Assembly: GCA_027064845.1 (NCBI GenBank)
Contig: JAMOPC010000273.1
Span: forward strand, 1-10,974
DNA length: 10,974 nt
Direction: 5' to 3'
Source: Desulfurococcales archaeon
Lineage (GTDB): Archaea; Thermoproteota; Thermoprotei_A; Sulfolobales; Desulfurococcaceae
A model generated the notes under the pieces. It saw only the letters and a list, made by a program, of their open reading frames with translations. It did not search any database and was not told the DNA's origin. Shown piece after piece: positions 1 to 7,695 of this stretch (position 1 is its first letter; each line of letters starts with the position of its first letter). The translations under genes and the position numbers were made by a program.

Positions 1-157
1 TGTGCGTGTATCTCTTGGGAGAAATAGCTACACCTACAAGCACTGGTTTATGCGATAATACTGTTACCCAGTCAGCTGTCATGACATTTACTTCTTCACC
101 TATCTTACCGGAAACTATCAAGTATGTTCTTAGAGGATAGAGGAGTCTATATGCCAT
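1..157 (-). CDS. Flavin reductase-like (DIM6/NTAB) FMN-binding protein, 5' part only
   Basis: The first 52 codons of a gene that runs off the left edge on the minus strand. The predicted N-terminus begins MAYRLLYPLRTYLIVSGKIG and continues with an N-V-M-T-A-D-W stretch (residues 24-30), then hydrophobic VLVGVAI (39-45) and SPKRYTH (46-52). This order, an Asn-x-Met-Thr-x-x-Trp segment followed by a beta strand and an Arg-x-Thr element, is typical of flavin-reductase-like split-barrel proteins, which bind FMN and in some members reduce free flavin. The start ATG (complement of 155-157) is preceded by GGTG about eight bases upstream, and the next ATG upstream meets a stop at once, so the start is well fixed. 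Substrate and length cannot be judged because the rest lies outside the window. Confidence 0.75.
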   Translation of the reverse strand, partial: MAYRLLYPLRTYLIVSGKIGEEVNVMTADWVTVLSHKPVLVGVAISPKRYTH

Positions 158-189
158 ATTCTACACCATGTTTTTATTTACTATGTAAC

Positions 190-198
190 AATATATCG
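190..198 (-). promoter_or_regulatory. Possible TATA box for the flavin reductase-like gene
   Basis: Reading on the minus strand, CGATATATT lies about 35 bases before the ATG at 157. A start of transcription about 26 bases downstream would fall near position 168 and give a short leader carrying the GGTG ribosome site. The same AT-rich stretch in the 158-262 spacer may also serve the plus-strand EamA gene. Support is position and composition only. Confidence 0.35.
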
Positions 199-247
199 TA
201 TTTGTCAGGAAAACCTAACAATGAAGTAAAACAAATTAGAATCCATT

Positions 248-252
248 GGAGG
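248..252 (+). promoter_or_regulatory. Shine-Dalgarno site fixing the EamA start
   Basis: GGAGG lies ten bases before the TTG at 263-265. It marks the original start of the EamA gene, which is in a different frame from the longer downstream open frame. This is the main reason for reading 263-686 as one broken gene rather than a short gene beginning at 378. Confidence 0.65.
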
Positions 253-262
253 CTGGTCAAAT

Positions 263-686
263 TTGCAGGCTTGGCTACTATATAATCTATTATGCTTAAT
301 GCTTAATATTATGGGGGCTATGGGTTTTTGCCCTCAAAATTGCTTACCAAAACCTTTCATGGACACAAACATATTTCTTGAGTAGCTTAGCAAGCTTTAC
401 CTTAATGCTGGTAATTATATTGTATTATAGAACGAAATTACCGCCAATAGGGGCAGCGTCTATAGCAGCTATTATAGCAGGCTTATTCGGTGGTGCTGGT
501 TACTTGTTCTTCGTAAAAGCACTGGAACAGGGTAAAGCAAGCATAGTCATACCATTAACGGTACTCTATCCAGCAATAACAGCTGTTATTGCAATGATTA
601 TTCTAAAAGAAAAGATCGGCGTATATCAGGGAGTAGGAATAGCACTAGCAATCATAGCATCAGTGCTCTTATCGTTCAATAAATGA
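263..686 (+). pseudogene. EamA-family small transporter, frameshifted by a 7-bp duplication
   Basis: A single-domain EamA (drug/metabolite transporter superfamily) membrane protein. The frame opening at TTG 263 encodes LQAWLLYNLLCL, the usual start of these proteins. The frame ending at TGA 684-686 encodes LWGLWVFALKIAYQNLSWTQ and then most of the rest, including the hallmark GGAGYLFFVKALEQGKAS and LYPAITAVIAMIILKEKIG. The two frames meet at a 7-bp tandem duplication (292-307). Deleting one copy gives an uninterrupted product of about 138 residues with WLLYNLLCLILWGLWVFALK at its start and four or five membrane helices, the normal size for one-EamA-domain members, which usually work as dimers. 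As written, a stop at 297-299 blocks the downstream frame. A shorter product from TTG 378 would lack the first helix. A sequencing error, programmed slippage or a recent mutation are all possible. Confidence 0.8.
292..307 (+). repeat. 7-bp tandem duplication inside the EamA gene
   Basis: ATGCTTA occurs twice in a row (292-298 and 299-305), followed by a partial third copy AT. The period of seven shifts the reading frame, and removing one unit joins the two EamA frames exactly at a residue stretch that fits the family. It looks like a replication-slippage product. Confidence 0.85.
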
Positions 687-752
687 GAAGAGCTAAAAAT
701 ATAACAATTAAGAATAATGAACAATGCCTTCATAAAAATTTATCATAATCTT
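687..752. terminator. Likely terminator region between convergent genes
   Basis: A 66-base AT-rich spacer between the ends of the EamA gene (plus) and the last operon gene (minus). On the minus strand there are runs of five T (complement of 734-738 and 695-699). On the plus strand TTTTATTT follows at 751-758. Archaeal termination commonly uses such U-rich tracts without a stem. No convincing hairpin is visible. Confidence 0.35.
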
Positions 753-1604
753 TTATTTACTTATTATGTTAATTCTTGTATTGTTAACATAATAAACAGC
801 GTAATTGAATATTAGGCTTCTTATTCTAAATACATCCTTTAAGTTCTTTATTTCAACTTTCTTAATAGGTGTTTTCTCTTCTTTTTCTCTGATATAATTA
901 TCAAATCTTAACAATAACGCATTAATTTCATCAACTATTTGCTGAGGTACTTCTTTATTATTTAATACGTATATCATGGCTTTATTAGTCAGTATTTCGA
1001 ATTTGAGTAAATCACTTACATGTGCATAGAATTTTTTATCTACATTTTTGGTGCTATTAATTGTGTTTACAAGTTCATTATAGTTTGTCTCGATAATTGA
1101 TAAGAGCTTTTCAGTAGCATTAGCAGGTTCTGTTTTACTCAGTTCAGTGATCAATTCCTTTGTATCCGGACACAAATCTAATTTTTCTCTTGCTTGTTCA
1201 TAATCCCTTAGTTTGCTTATTGCATGTAATGCCATTATAATGCACGGAACATTATTGAGTATGTATTTGAACTTAGGATCAATTTCATTGATTATGCTTT
1301 TTAGTTGCTCTACTTTTTTCTTAAACTCGATTTCCTCGAGATATCTCTGATGCTTTGTTTTTATGACTTTATATAGTGAATTAGCATTTGTACAATTACT
1401 CAACAGTATCTCCGTTCCGTCATTGAGAATAATGGAGATATCCCCGTTCTCATATGTTACATTCTTAATTTCTGGCACAGTTATTGTCATTAATGTCTTG
1501 GTTCCGCCAAAGAATGAACGTTTATATAGATAAATTCTGTCAGTACTAATATCGATTTCTCCTTTGGCTCTTTCTCCACTAATTATAATTAGACATTTAT
1601 ACAT
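753..1604 (-). CDS. Uncharacterised protein, beta-rich (PH/GRAM-like?) N-terminus and helical C-terminus
   Basis: A 283-residue protein of no family I recognise; last gene of the tubulin-like operon. Residues 1-70 alternate short strands and turns (GEIDISTDRIYLYKRS at 15-30, a G-G-T turn at 33-35, ITVPEIKNVTYENGDISIIL at 41-60, then DGTEILLS). This pattern of a transcribed 'threshold' strand, basic loop and repeated hairpins resembles small PH/GRAM-type domains, which often bind membranes or peptides; the resemblance is by eye only. From about residue 73 onward the chain is helical and charged (LEEIEFKKKVEQLKSIINEI at 89-108). There is no signal peptide or membrane segment, so it is probably cytosolic. 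The ATG start (complement of 1602-1604) has a strong GGAGG site (complement of 1614-1618) nine bases upstream, within the 17-base gap after the preceding gene. It may be an adaptor or regulator of the upstream membrane proteins. Confidence 0.8.
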   Translation of the reverse strand: MYKCLIIISGERAKGEIDISTDRIYLYKRSFFGGTKTLMTITVPEIKNVTYENGDISIILNDGTEILLSNCTNANSLYKVIKTKHQRYLEEIEFKKKVEQLKSIINEIDPKFKYILNNVPCIIMALHAISKLRDYEQAREKLDLCPDTKELITELSKTEPANATEKLLSIIETNYNELVNTINSTKNVDKKFYAHVSDLLKFEILTNKAMIYVLNNKEVPQQIVDEINALLLRFDNYIREKEEKTPIKKVEIKNLKDVFRIRSLIFNYAVYYVNNTRINIISK

Positions 1605-1621
1605 TATTTACCGCCTCCATT

Positions 1622-4048
1622 CTATTTTTTAGTAAGACGCCAACAAAATTCTCCTTTACTTTCATCGAAACGGAAGTCTTGGTAATACTTGTGTGCAGCT
1701 ATTTCGAGAATCTTTGTGCTAACGTCCTTAGGGAAAGGTAGTTTATCTACAGTTATACAGGTGTAGTGCTTCATTTGTTCAAGAAGCGTGTTCTCATAGA
1801 TCCAGTATGCTTCTGTGTATATTACCATTTTTAGTATATCTGCAATTCTCGATATAATGCGTACAAGGACTTCGATGCTTTTCTGTGGATCATGCAGAGC
1901 TGCTGGCTTTAACAAATCTCTTGTACTATATATGTCGGGGAAAATACTTTGAAGCCCATCTATATTTAACCCGGTTAATGTTTGTGTTCTTTTTTCAAAT
2001 AATATTAAAACGGATTCTACGTATTTACTTAGTTCTTCTATTGCCTTATTGTATTTCTCAATATAGGCTATCATTGCTCCTAGGTTTTCTCCCTTTCTAG
2101 GAGATAGATCGTTGATGAGAAGGTCGTTAACAACACCAATTAAGCCTTCTATTTTCATAGATAATTGTGGGTCAAGATATCTTATTTCGTCGAGGTATCT
2201 GTAGATATTATTTATTGTACTTTTTATTACCTCAACTATACCTTTTACGACTTCTGATGTCTCTTCAACTAGCTCCTTTACTTCAGGAGCTGCGAGCAAT
2301 AATGTATCTACGAGAACCACTGGATCTGTTTCTCCTTCTTCTACCTGCCTTAGTAGATCGTTTATATTATTAATCCTATTCCTAACACTTTCTGCTTTAG
2401 TTATATCACCGTGACCTAGTCTAAGGTATAGTTCTACAGCATAGTTCCAGCTCTTGCTTATTTCTTTAGCTATGTTGATGACTATTTCTTTTATCTTAGT
2501 ATACATTTCTTCTAATTTATTGAGTTCTTTTTGTGTTTTTAATGATTCTCTATACTTCTCTATAGTTTCTATGTATTCGGGTTTTATTGAAACTATTCTG
2601 CTTAGTTGTATGAGCTTTTCTAGGCTAGTAGCTATATATGCTCGGAAAGCTGCTACGAATCTCTCTTTATTGCTTTCTATTTTCTTTACTATATCGTCTA
2701 GTTTATTTCCGTATTTTTTCATTAGGACTTCGAATGGACCGGCACGTTCTACGTCTTCTCTTAATTGTTTTAATTCATCTAAGATACCTTTTAGTTCTCC
2801 TAAGCCTTTTGTTAACTCAACACTTGCAATACCTCTGACTATGTTATCAACTTTTGCAAGGAATTCATTTAGTTCTTCTATTTCGAACCTTATTCTTCTT
2901 AGGAGTTTTCTGCGTATTTCTATTCCTAGTTCTTCTAGGTTTATCAATGCAGTTATTGTTCTGGGTAAGACTATAATACCTGCCATTATTAGAGCTCCAT
3001 AGAATAGTAGTGTGCCCGTAACATTCTTTATGCCCAGAGTATAACCGAAGATCTCAAAAGACGACATAGCAGTTATCGTTAACGAAAGCCCGATAAGTCC
3101 TCCAATCCATGCTATTATTCCAGCAACCACTGATTTTAGCAGGTATACCGAGACACTTTCTTTTTTGAATGATTTCTCCATTAAGTGTTTCTCTAGTTTC
3201 TTCCCTACGTAACTGAGATATATTTCTGTAGTCATAATACCTATGCTTAATCCTATTAAACCAATAGTTATCGATAAGGACTTATCGAACAAAAACATCA
3301 ATGATGGCATTAAGTACTTTGAAATATTTACTACTTCTTTATTCGTTGTATAGTTAAAGCTGAATATCTGTGAAAATATTTGGCTCAGTGATTGTGGTTT
3401 AAGCGGAGATACTTCATCCAATACTGTCTTTTCTACTTTGCCAAAAAGTACTAGGGATTGTTTACCAGTATTAGCATATATTATGGATATCGACAAGGGG
3501 AGGAGCATCAATATGTATATTACTAAAAATAATGTAAGATGAAGAAATACTTTTCTACCCAGCACTCTTTCCAATACAAGCATACTGAATATTATCGGCA
3601 AAGATAAGTAGTAGTAATCTGTGAATAGTAAATACATTGTTATTAACATCGTTAGCAACGATAATAGCTCATATTCATTAGATACCGATAGTATATTGCT
3701 AAGGCTCCAGACCACTAATATGAAGTACATAATCCATACAAATACTACTGATGACGATAATTCTGCGCTAGCACCTAAACTACCAGTACTGATCATATAG
3801 AATCTATAGAATAACCCGCCAAGAGTGAATATACATACTGTAAAAGCAGCAGATCTATAGTAGCGTTTTAAAACGAAAAGCACGGGTAGCAATGAGAACA
3901 TTATAGCCAAATTATATGTTTCCGGTGTCCCGGGATTAGTGAACAAAGGGGTTAGAATATATCCAATATAGGTAGTTGCACCCGCAATTATTGCTAGAAC
4001 AAATATGAAGACGTATTGTCTAAATAATTTACCTAATCCCCCAACCAC
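1622..4048 (-). CDS. Multi-pass membrane protein with large cytosolic helical/coiled-coil half
   Basis: An 808-residue protein not assigned to a family. The first 372 residues hold about ten hydrophobic segments, near 11-33, 46-61, 67-86, 100-120, 126-142, 145-160, 168-191, 258-279, 302-326 and 345-367. A longer loop of about 65 residues (192-257) sits between the seventh and eighth. Residues 373-760 are charged and nearly all helical, with coiled-coil-like stretches such as ELKGILDELKQLREDVERAG (418-437). A compact end domain (about 761-808) has Cys at 764 and 802 and strand-helix-strand character. A positively charged segment (IEIRRKLLRRIRFEI, 376-390) right after the last helix suggests, by the positive-inside rule, that the helical half is cytosolic. 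The start is GTG (complement of 4046-4048) with GGTGA seven bases upstream. In this operon it could be the membrane platform onto which the tubulin-like filament docks. No transporter signature is visible. Confidence 0.85.
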   Translation of the reverse strand: MVGGLGKLFRQYVFIFVLAIIAGATTYIGYILTPLFTNPGTPETYNLAIMFSLLPVLFVLKRYYRSAAFTVCIFTLGGLFYRFYMISTGSLGASAELSSSVVFVWIMYFILVVWSLSNILSVSNEYELLSLLTMLITMYLLFTDYYYLSLPIIFSMLVLERVLGRKVFLHLTLFLVIYILMLLPLSISIIYANTGKQSLVLFGKVEKTVLDEVSPLKPQSLSQIFSQIFSFNYTTNKEVVNISKYLMPSLMFLFDKSLSITIGLIGLSIGIMTTEIYLSYVGKKLEKHLMEKSFKKESVSVYLLKSVVAGIIAWIGGLIGLSLTITAMSSFEIFGYTLGIKNVTGTLLFYGALIMAGIIVLPRTITALINLEELGIEIRRKLLRRIRFEIEELNEFLAKVDNIVRGIASVELTKGLGELKGILDELKQLREDVERAGPFEVLMKKYGNKLDDIVKKIESNKERFVAAFRAYIATSLEKLIQLSRIVSIKPEYIETIEKYRESLKTQKELNKLEEMYTKIKEIVINIAKEISKSWNYAVELYLRLGHGDITKAESVRNRINNINDLLRQVEEGETDPVVLVDTLLLAAPEVKELVEETSEVVKGIVEVIKSTINNIYRYLDEIRYLDPQLSMKIEGLIGVVNDLLINDLSPRKGENLGAMIAYIEKYNKAIEELSKYVESVLILFEKRTQTLTGLNIDGLQSIFPDIYSTRDLLKPAALHDPQKSIEVLVRIISRIADILKMVIYTEAYWIYENTLLEQMKHYTCITVDKLPFPKDVSTKILEIAAHKYYQDFRFDESKGEFCWRLTKK

Positions 4049-4067
4049 CTATGCCTCACCCTCATAG

Positions 4068-5045
4068 TTATTCGAAGGCATAGGTGGAAAAGAAAGAATT
4101 AATTAATTTACGTGGTAATGCATACAACATAACTGCTTGTACTCTATTACTTGTCTTATTAGTTCTATATGAGAATACTTCAAGTAAGTCTATTTCCTTT
4201 GTAAACTTTTCTTTTACTGTACCAAATTTAGCTAGGATATCTCGTTTAGTTATATCAATGTTGTCTGGATGTCTGATCAATAAAAATAATGCTGGTATAT
4301 GGTCTCCTGGTTCATAACTTGACCAATTAACATGGAATAATAGCTTAATTAAATTACTAATATCACCAACCGTGGCTATATGAATTCCTATTACTGCATT
4401 GATTCCCCACAGAATCTCTTTTCTAAATATTTTCTTTAAGTTATCTCTGTATTCCGTGAAGAATGATCTTAATATATCTAGTAACTGTACAATACAGTAT
4501 TCATAGGTTTTCGGTTCACCTGATTCGTCGAGGCATCTTATGTTCTTAGCGTTTTCACTATTCATAAAGATCAGTAGATCAGCTAGGTTGTTATCCTTAT
4601 TCAATAATTTATTTAATAAATCCTTCATTAAACGAGCATATTTTACACTGCTGGGTTTCTCTGGTAATATCAATATTACCGTTCTTAATGCATCACTATC
4701 TAACTCTTTTAAAGTCTTCAGAACAGCCCATACAAGTATGGTATCAATTGATTCTACTAACTCGGCTATTATGAATACTATGTTACTATAATGAACAAAC
4801 TTATAAGGTAACAGGCTCTCATATTGTACTTGGTCTAATTCTTCAATAAAAGCATGTGACAAATTACTTATTCTTACAACATCATTCAGATGGAAAAAGG
4901 CGTTTTCATTAGAATCCTTGAATGATTTCTGGATGCTTTTGCAGAGAGAGCTATCCTTACATAGAAAAACTGTATTTATGGGTTTAAAACTATAAATGGT
5001 TCGTAGTTCATTAACAAATTCGTTAACAAGGCTGTTTAGCTCCAT
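4068..5045 (-). CDS. Degenerate tubulin/FtsZ-fold protein (probable pseudo-GTPase paralogue)
   Basis: A 325-residue soluble protein that I read as a shortened, nucleotide-loop-less relative of the GTPase just upstream. By eye, NIVFIIAEL...ILVWAVLKTLKE (88-114) lines up with NIIGLIFGV...GIVPILARHLKK (176-202) of the GTPase, and ALRTVILILP (119-128) with ALPIVGIGVLP. PGDHIPALFLLI (246-257) lines up with PPDGFITVIVPL, and LEVFSYR (288-294) with SQVVAFR near the GTPase C-terminus. The glycine-rich GTP loop of the GTPase is replaced here by VESIDTI (97-103). The N-terminal glycine loop is replaced by CKDSSLC (29-35). In the catalytic loop only the first aspartate seems kept (D228, with N231 at the second position). 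The coiled-coil insertion is absent. The alignment was made without software, so the fold assignment is an inference. ATG start with GGTGG nine bases upstream in the 16-base gap. It could cap, co-polymerise with or regulate the GTPase. Confidence 0.7.
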   Translation of the reverse strand: MELNSLVNEFVNELRTIYSFKPINTVFLCKDSSLCKSIQKSFKDSNENAFFHLNDVVRISNLSHAFIEELDQVQYESLLPYKFVHYSNIVFIIAELVESIDTILVWAVLKTLKELDSDALRTVILILPEKPSSVKYARLMKDLLNKLLNKDNNLADLLIFMNSENAKNIRCLDESGEPKTYEYCIVQLLDILRSFFTEYRDNLKKIFRKEILWGINAVIGIHIATVGDISNLIKLLFHVNWSSYEPGDHIPALFLLIRHPDNIDITKRDILAKFGTVKEKFTKEIDLLEVFSYRTNKTSNRVQAVMLYALPRKLINSFFSTYAFE

Positions 5046-5061
5046 AGATATTTACCACCCC

Positions 5062-7689
5062 TTAACTAGTTATTTGTTTCATTTCTTCCTGATACATTTT
5101 TTCCAATTGCTCAAATGTAAGACCGAATTCTATCATTAGGCTGCTCATTAAGTATTTCAGCTTGTCACTAGCGTTTGTATAGCTTTGTTTCAGTATATCA
5201 TAGATATCTAGATCTTCGATTCTGATGCCACTCATTAATACTATTATGCTTACAGTCCATGGATCTACAGGTGGAGACTCTCTAAATGCTACTACTTGGC
5301 TCACGCTATCCATAACGTATCCAGAAAGTGCTGTTTCTATTTCTTTACGTAGTTCCTCTGTCCAGAGATCAGATGGTGCTAGAACCGTTACCCATATTCT
5401 CTTCGTTCTAAACGTTGGTTTCACTCCCAGAGTTGCTGGGTTCTTTAACTGATCTATAACTGTACGCATGATCTCATTGAACCTATCACGGTCTATTATA
5501 TTTACTAGTGCTTTTTCATCTTTGAGTTTCGATGATTCTCCTCTGAGTATTAGCTCCATTGCTCTAATTTGTTCTTTTTTGCTTAATTCGACTACTCTAG
5601 TGAACATCTTTTCTTGTGAAGCTACTTTTTCTAAGAGCTCATTTACTTTTCTCTCTAGTTCAACAATTCTGTCTAGTGTCTTTCTATAGTCCGATCCTAG
5701 TGATAGGTTCTTCACTATGTTTGCCATAAAGTTATCAATTCTCTCTATTTTCTTATATTTTTCTTCTGTTTCTTCATATTCATCTTTTAATTTCTTAAGT
5801 TCTTTTTCCAGCTGATCTCTTCTACGTATTAAGTCTTTTTTACCGAATGGCAATATTTTCTTTCTTAGCTTAGTTTCTACTTCTTCTAGTTCTTGTCTCA
5901 GATGCCTTTTTCTTCTTTCTAAACTATAAAGCATTTCTTCTAGACCTGTTCGTTTCACTTCTATGCTACTCTTCTTCACGCTACTGATTACTGCTCTTAT
6001 TCCGTCGAGGTACTTTATTTGGGATAAGGGCGGCATTATGAGGGTTGTTATAAGACGTACAATGCTATTAGTAGTATTTCTTATAATATTGGTATTATTG
6101 AGTTTATCTGGATATCTTGTTTCTAATTCTCTTAGTGCTTCGGAAATGAATACAAACTCCTTTATAAACTTGAGTACATTAACTGATATTCTTATGAGCT
6201 TTACGAATTGTCTAAGTACGTCTTTCTGGTGTGGAGTAAATCTTGTCGCAGTGTTCAGGTAGTCTTCGAGATCGTTGCATAGGATCTCGATTTCTCTGAT
6301 CTTGTTTTCAAAGTCTTCTTTAACACTTTTTATTAAATCTACTATCTTCTTTGCAGTATCGATAGTGTGTCTTTCCATGCCTTCTACTCTCAGATTTAAT
6401 ACAAGCTCTATAAGTGGTTCGCCGTACTTGAGTAATCCATTTGTGACATCATCTAGTCTTAGACTCATGTTTTTCTCGTAACGGCTGGATCTACGTATTT
6501 TATCCATAAATTCATTTACATAATCTTCTCTATATTCTCCGAGGTCTTGGAGTATTTTAGAATATGTTTCTTTGAGTTCCTCGCGTAAGTCATTAATTAT
6601 TTCTAGGCTTTCATTTGTTATTTTGAATAGTGTATCTAGCAACGTCTTGAAGTTGTCTAGTTCTGATATCCTCAGCTTTAGAATATCGACGTATCGGTCT
6701 ATTGGGTAATAGAGTTTTAATGGTACAATGACTGTTATGAAACCATCTGGAGGAACTTCTGAATATAAATGATCTAGTGCGTCTGCCAGATCTATTGATG
6801 ATAAAGCATGTAGTACGTCGGCTATTTCCTGATCTACCATTTCGTGGGTTAATTGTAGATTATGTACTTTCAAGTAAACATTTCTTTGTGGTATAAAGAA
6901 GAAGGCATAGAAGGGGTTTTCAGCAGTAGGTCCGAACTTCTTTAACATGAATTCGTTACGTTTTCTATCCAGAAGGAACTTGAGTTCGTTAAGTGCTATA
7001 TATGCTGATATCTTTACACCGGGGTCATCTGCTTCTACCGGTAAAACTCCTATACCTACTATCGGTAATGCACCGCCAAAATGTTTCTTGAGGTGTCTTG
7101 CGAGTATGGGTACTATACCGCTTCCAGTTCCTCCGCCGACACCAAATATTAGTCCTATAATGTTTGTAGTTGGGTTACGTGTTACAACTTCTTTGAATGA
7201 CTCAATAAGTGTTACAACTGTTCCTAGTTGATAATAGTTCATAGCATATATGAATTTAGCCAGTCCTCTTTTTCTAGCAACACCGCCACTTAGAGGCGGA
7301 ATATCATCTGGATTTATAAGCAAAGGCTTATATTTTTCATCAATATTTTCGATGCCCTCTTGCTCTAGGAATTTCTTGTATCCTAATTGTATAAAATCAT
7401 AGAATGCTCTTGGAGAGGGAAACTTAAGTGATGAAGCTATTACTCTGAATTTTCTTTCACTAATTCCTTCTTTCTCTAACTTATTTTTAAGCATCATATA
7501 TGTTGTTTGAAGCCTATCTATGTCCCCATGTGCTATATCTATTGCGAGTGCTGCTAATTGGGAAAGCTCTGATCCCGATATATATCTCGTAATGGTACGT
7601 GGATCTTTTATGAAGACTTCAACGATATTACATCCTGTTCCTCCTACTCCTACGGGGTGTATTGTTGCGTATTTCTTTGCTTGCTTCAT
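5062..7689 (-). CDS. Tubulin/FtsZ-superfamily GTPase with large coiled-coil insertion
   Basis: An 875-residue cytosolic GTPase. The N-terminal 340 residues carry the superfamily marks in order: first glycine loop GVGGTGCNIV (14-23), second strand LAIDIAHGD (48-56), the signature GTP loop GVGGGTGSG (183-191), the following strand PIVGIGVLPVEADDPG (209-224) and a helix with Asn-Glu (N234/E235) where FtsZ contacts the base. The T7-like loop SIDLADALDHL (298-308) places D300 and D303 where FtsZ has the catalytic Asp pair of NxDxxD. These motifs suggest polymerisation-driven GTP hydrolysis. Residues about 345-750 are helical, with strong coiled coil near 585-700 (LEKELKKLKDEYEETEEKYK at 627-646). 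Residues 764-822 return to strand-helix-strand character (IWVTVLAPSD, SQVVAFR, TVSIIVLMSG), which I take as the remainder of the tubulin C-terminal domain split by the insertion. Canonical FtsZ is about 350-400 residues, so this is over twice the usual length. It is not an FtsZ orthologue. ATG start six bases after the preceding stop. Confidence 0.88.
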   Translation of the reverse strand: MKQAKKYATIHPVGVGGTGCNIVEVFIKDPRTITRYISGSELSQLAALAIDIAHGDIDRLQTTYMMLKNKLEKEGISERKFRVIASSLKFPSPRAFYDFIQLGYKKFLEQEGIENIDEKYKPLLINPDDIPPLSGGVARKRGLAKFIYAMNYYQLGTVVTLIESFKEVVTRNPTTNIIGLIFGVGGGTGSGIVPILARHLKKHFGGALPIVGIGVLPVEADDPGVKISAYIALNELKFLLDRKRNEFMLKKFGPTAENPFYAFFFIPQRNVYLKVHNLQLTHEMVDQEIADVLHALSSIDLADALDHLYSEVPPDGFITVIVPLKLYYPIDRYVDILKLRISELDNFKTLLDTLFKITNESLEIINDLREELKETYSKILQDLGEYREDYVNEFMDKIRRSSRYEKNMSLRLDDVTNGLLKYGEPLIELVLNLRVEGMERHTIDTAKKIVDLIKSVKEDFENKIREIEILCNDLEDYLNTATRFTPHQKDVLRQFVKLIRISVNVLKFIKEFVFISEALRELETRYPDKLNNTNIIRNTTNSIVRLITTLIMPPLSQIKYLDGIRAVISSVKKSSIEVKRTGLEEMLYSLERRKRHLRQELEEVETKLRKKILPFGKKDLIRRRDQLEKELKKLKDEYEETEEKYKKIERIDNFMANIVKNLSLGSDYRKTLDRIVELERKVNELLEKVASQEKMFTRVVELSKKEQIRAMELILRGESSKLKDEKALVNIIDRDRFNEIMRTVIDQLKNPATLGVKPTFRTKRIWVTVLAPSDLWTEELRKEIETALSGYVMDSVSQVVAFRESPPVDPWTVSIIVLMSGIRIEDLDIYDILKQSYTNASDKLKYLMSSLMIEFGLTFEQLEKMYQEEMKQITS

Positions 7690-7695
7690 CCTTAT

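Noticed and set aside
378..686. A short intact EamA gene starting at TTG 378.
   Set aside because: It would miss the conserved first helix, has no ribosome site before it, and coding similarity continues upstream across the 7-bp duplication.
1885..3002. Several plus-strand open frames (1885-2100, 2167-2373, 2454-3002, 2638-2838) opposite the 808-aa gene.
   Set aside because: They are Leu/Ser-rich antisense shadows of helical coding sequence, lack good ribosome sites and overlap a clearly real gene.
4068..5045. A ParA-type or small GTPase partner role for the 325-aa protein.
   Set aside because: No Walker A or G1 P-loop motif is visible anywhere in it; the block order fits a tubulin-type fold better.
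5062..7689. An SMC/Rad50-like reading of the 875-aa protein because of its long coiled coils.
   Set aside because: No Walker A or ABC signature is present, and the glycine loops and aspartate loop match the tubulin/FtsZ superfamily instead.
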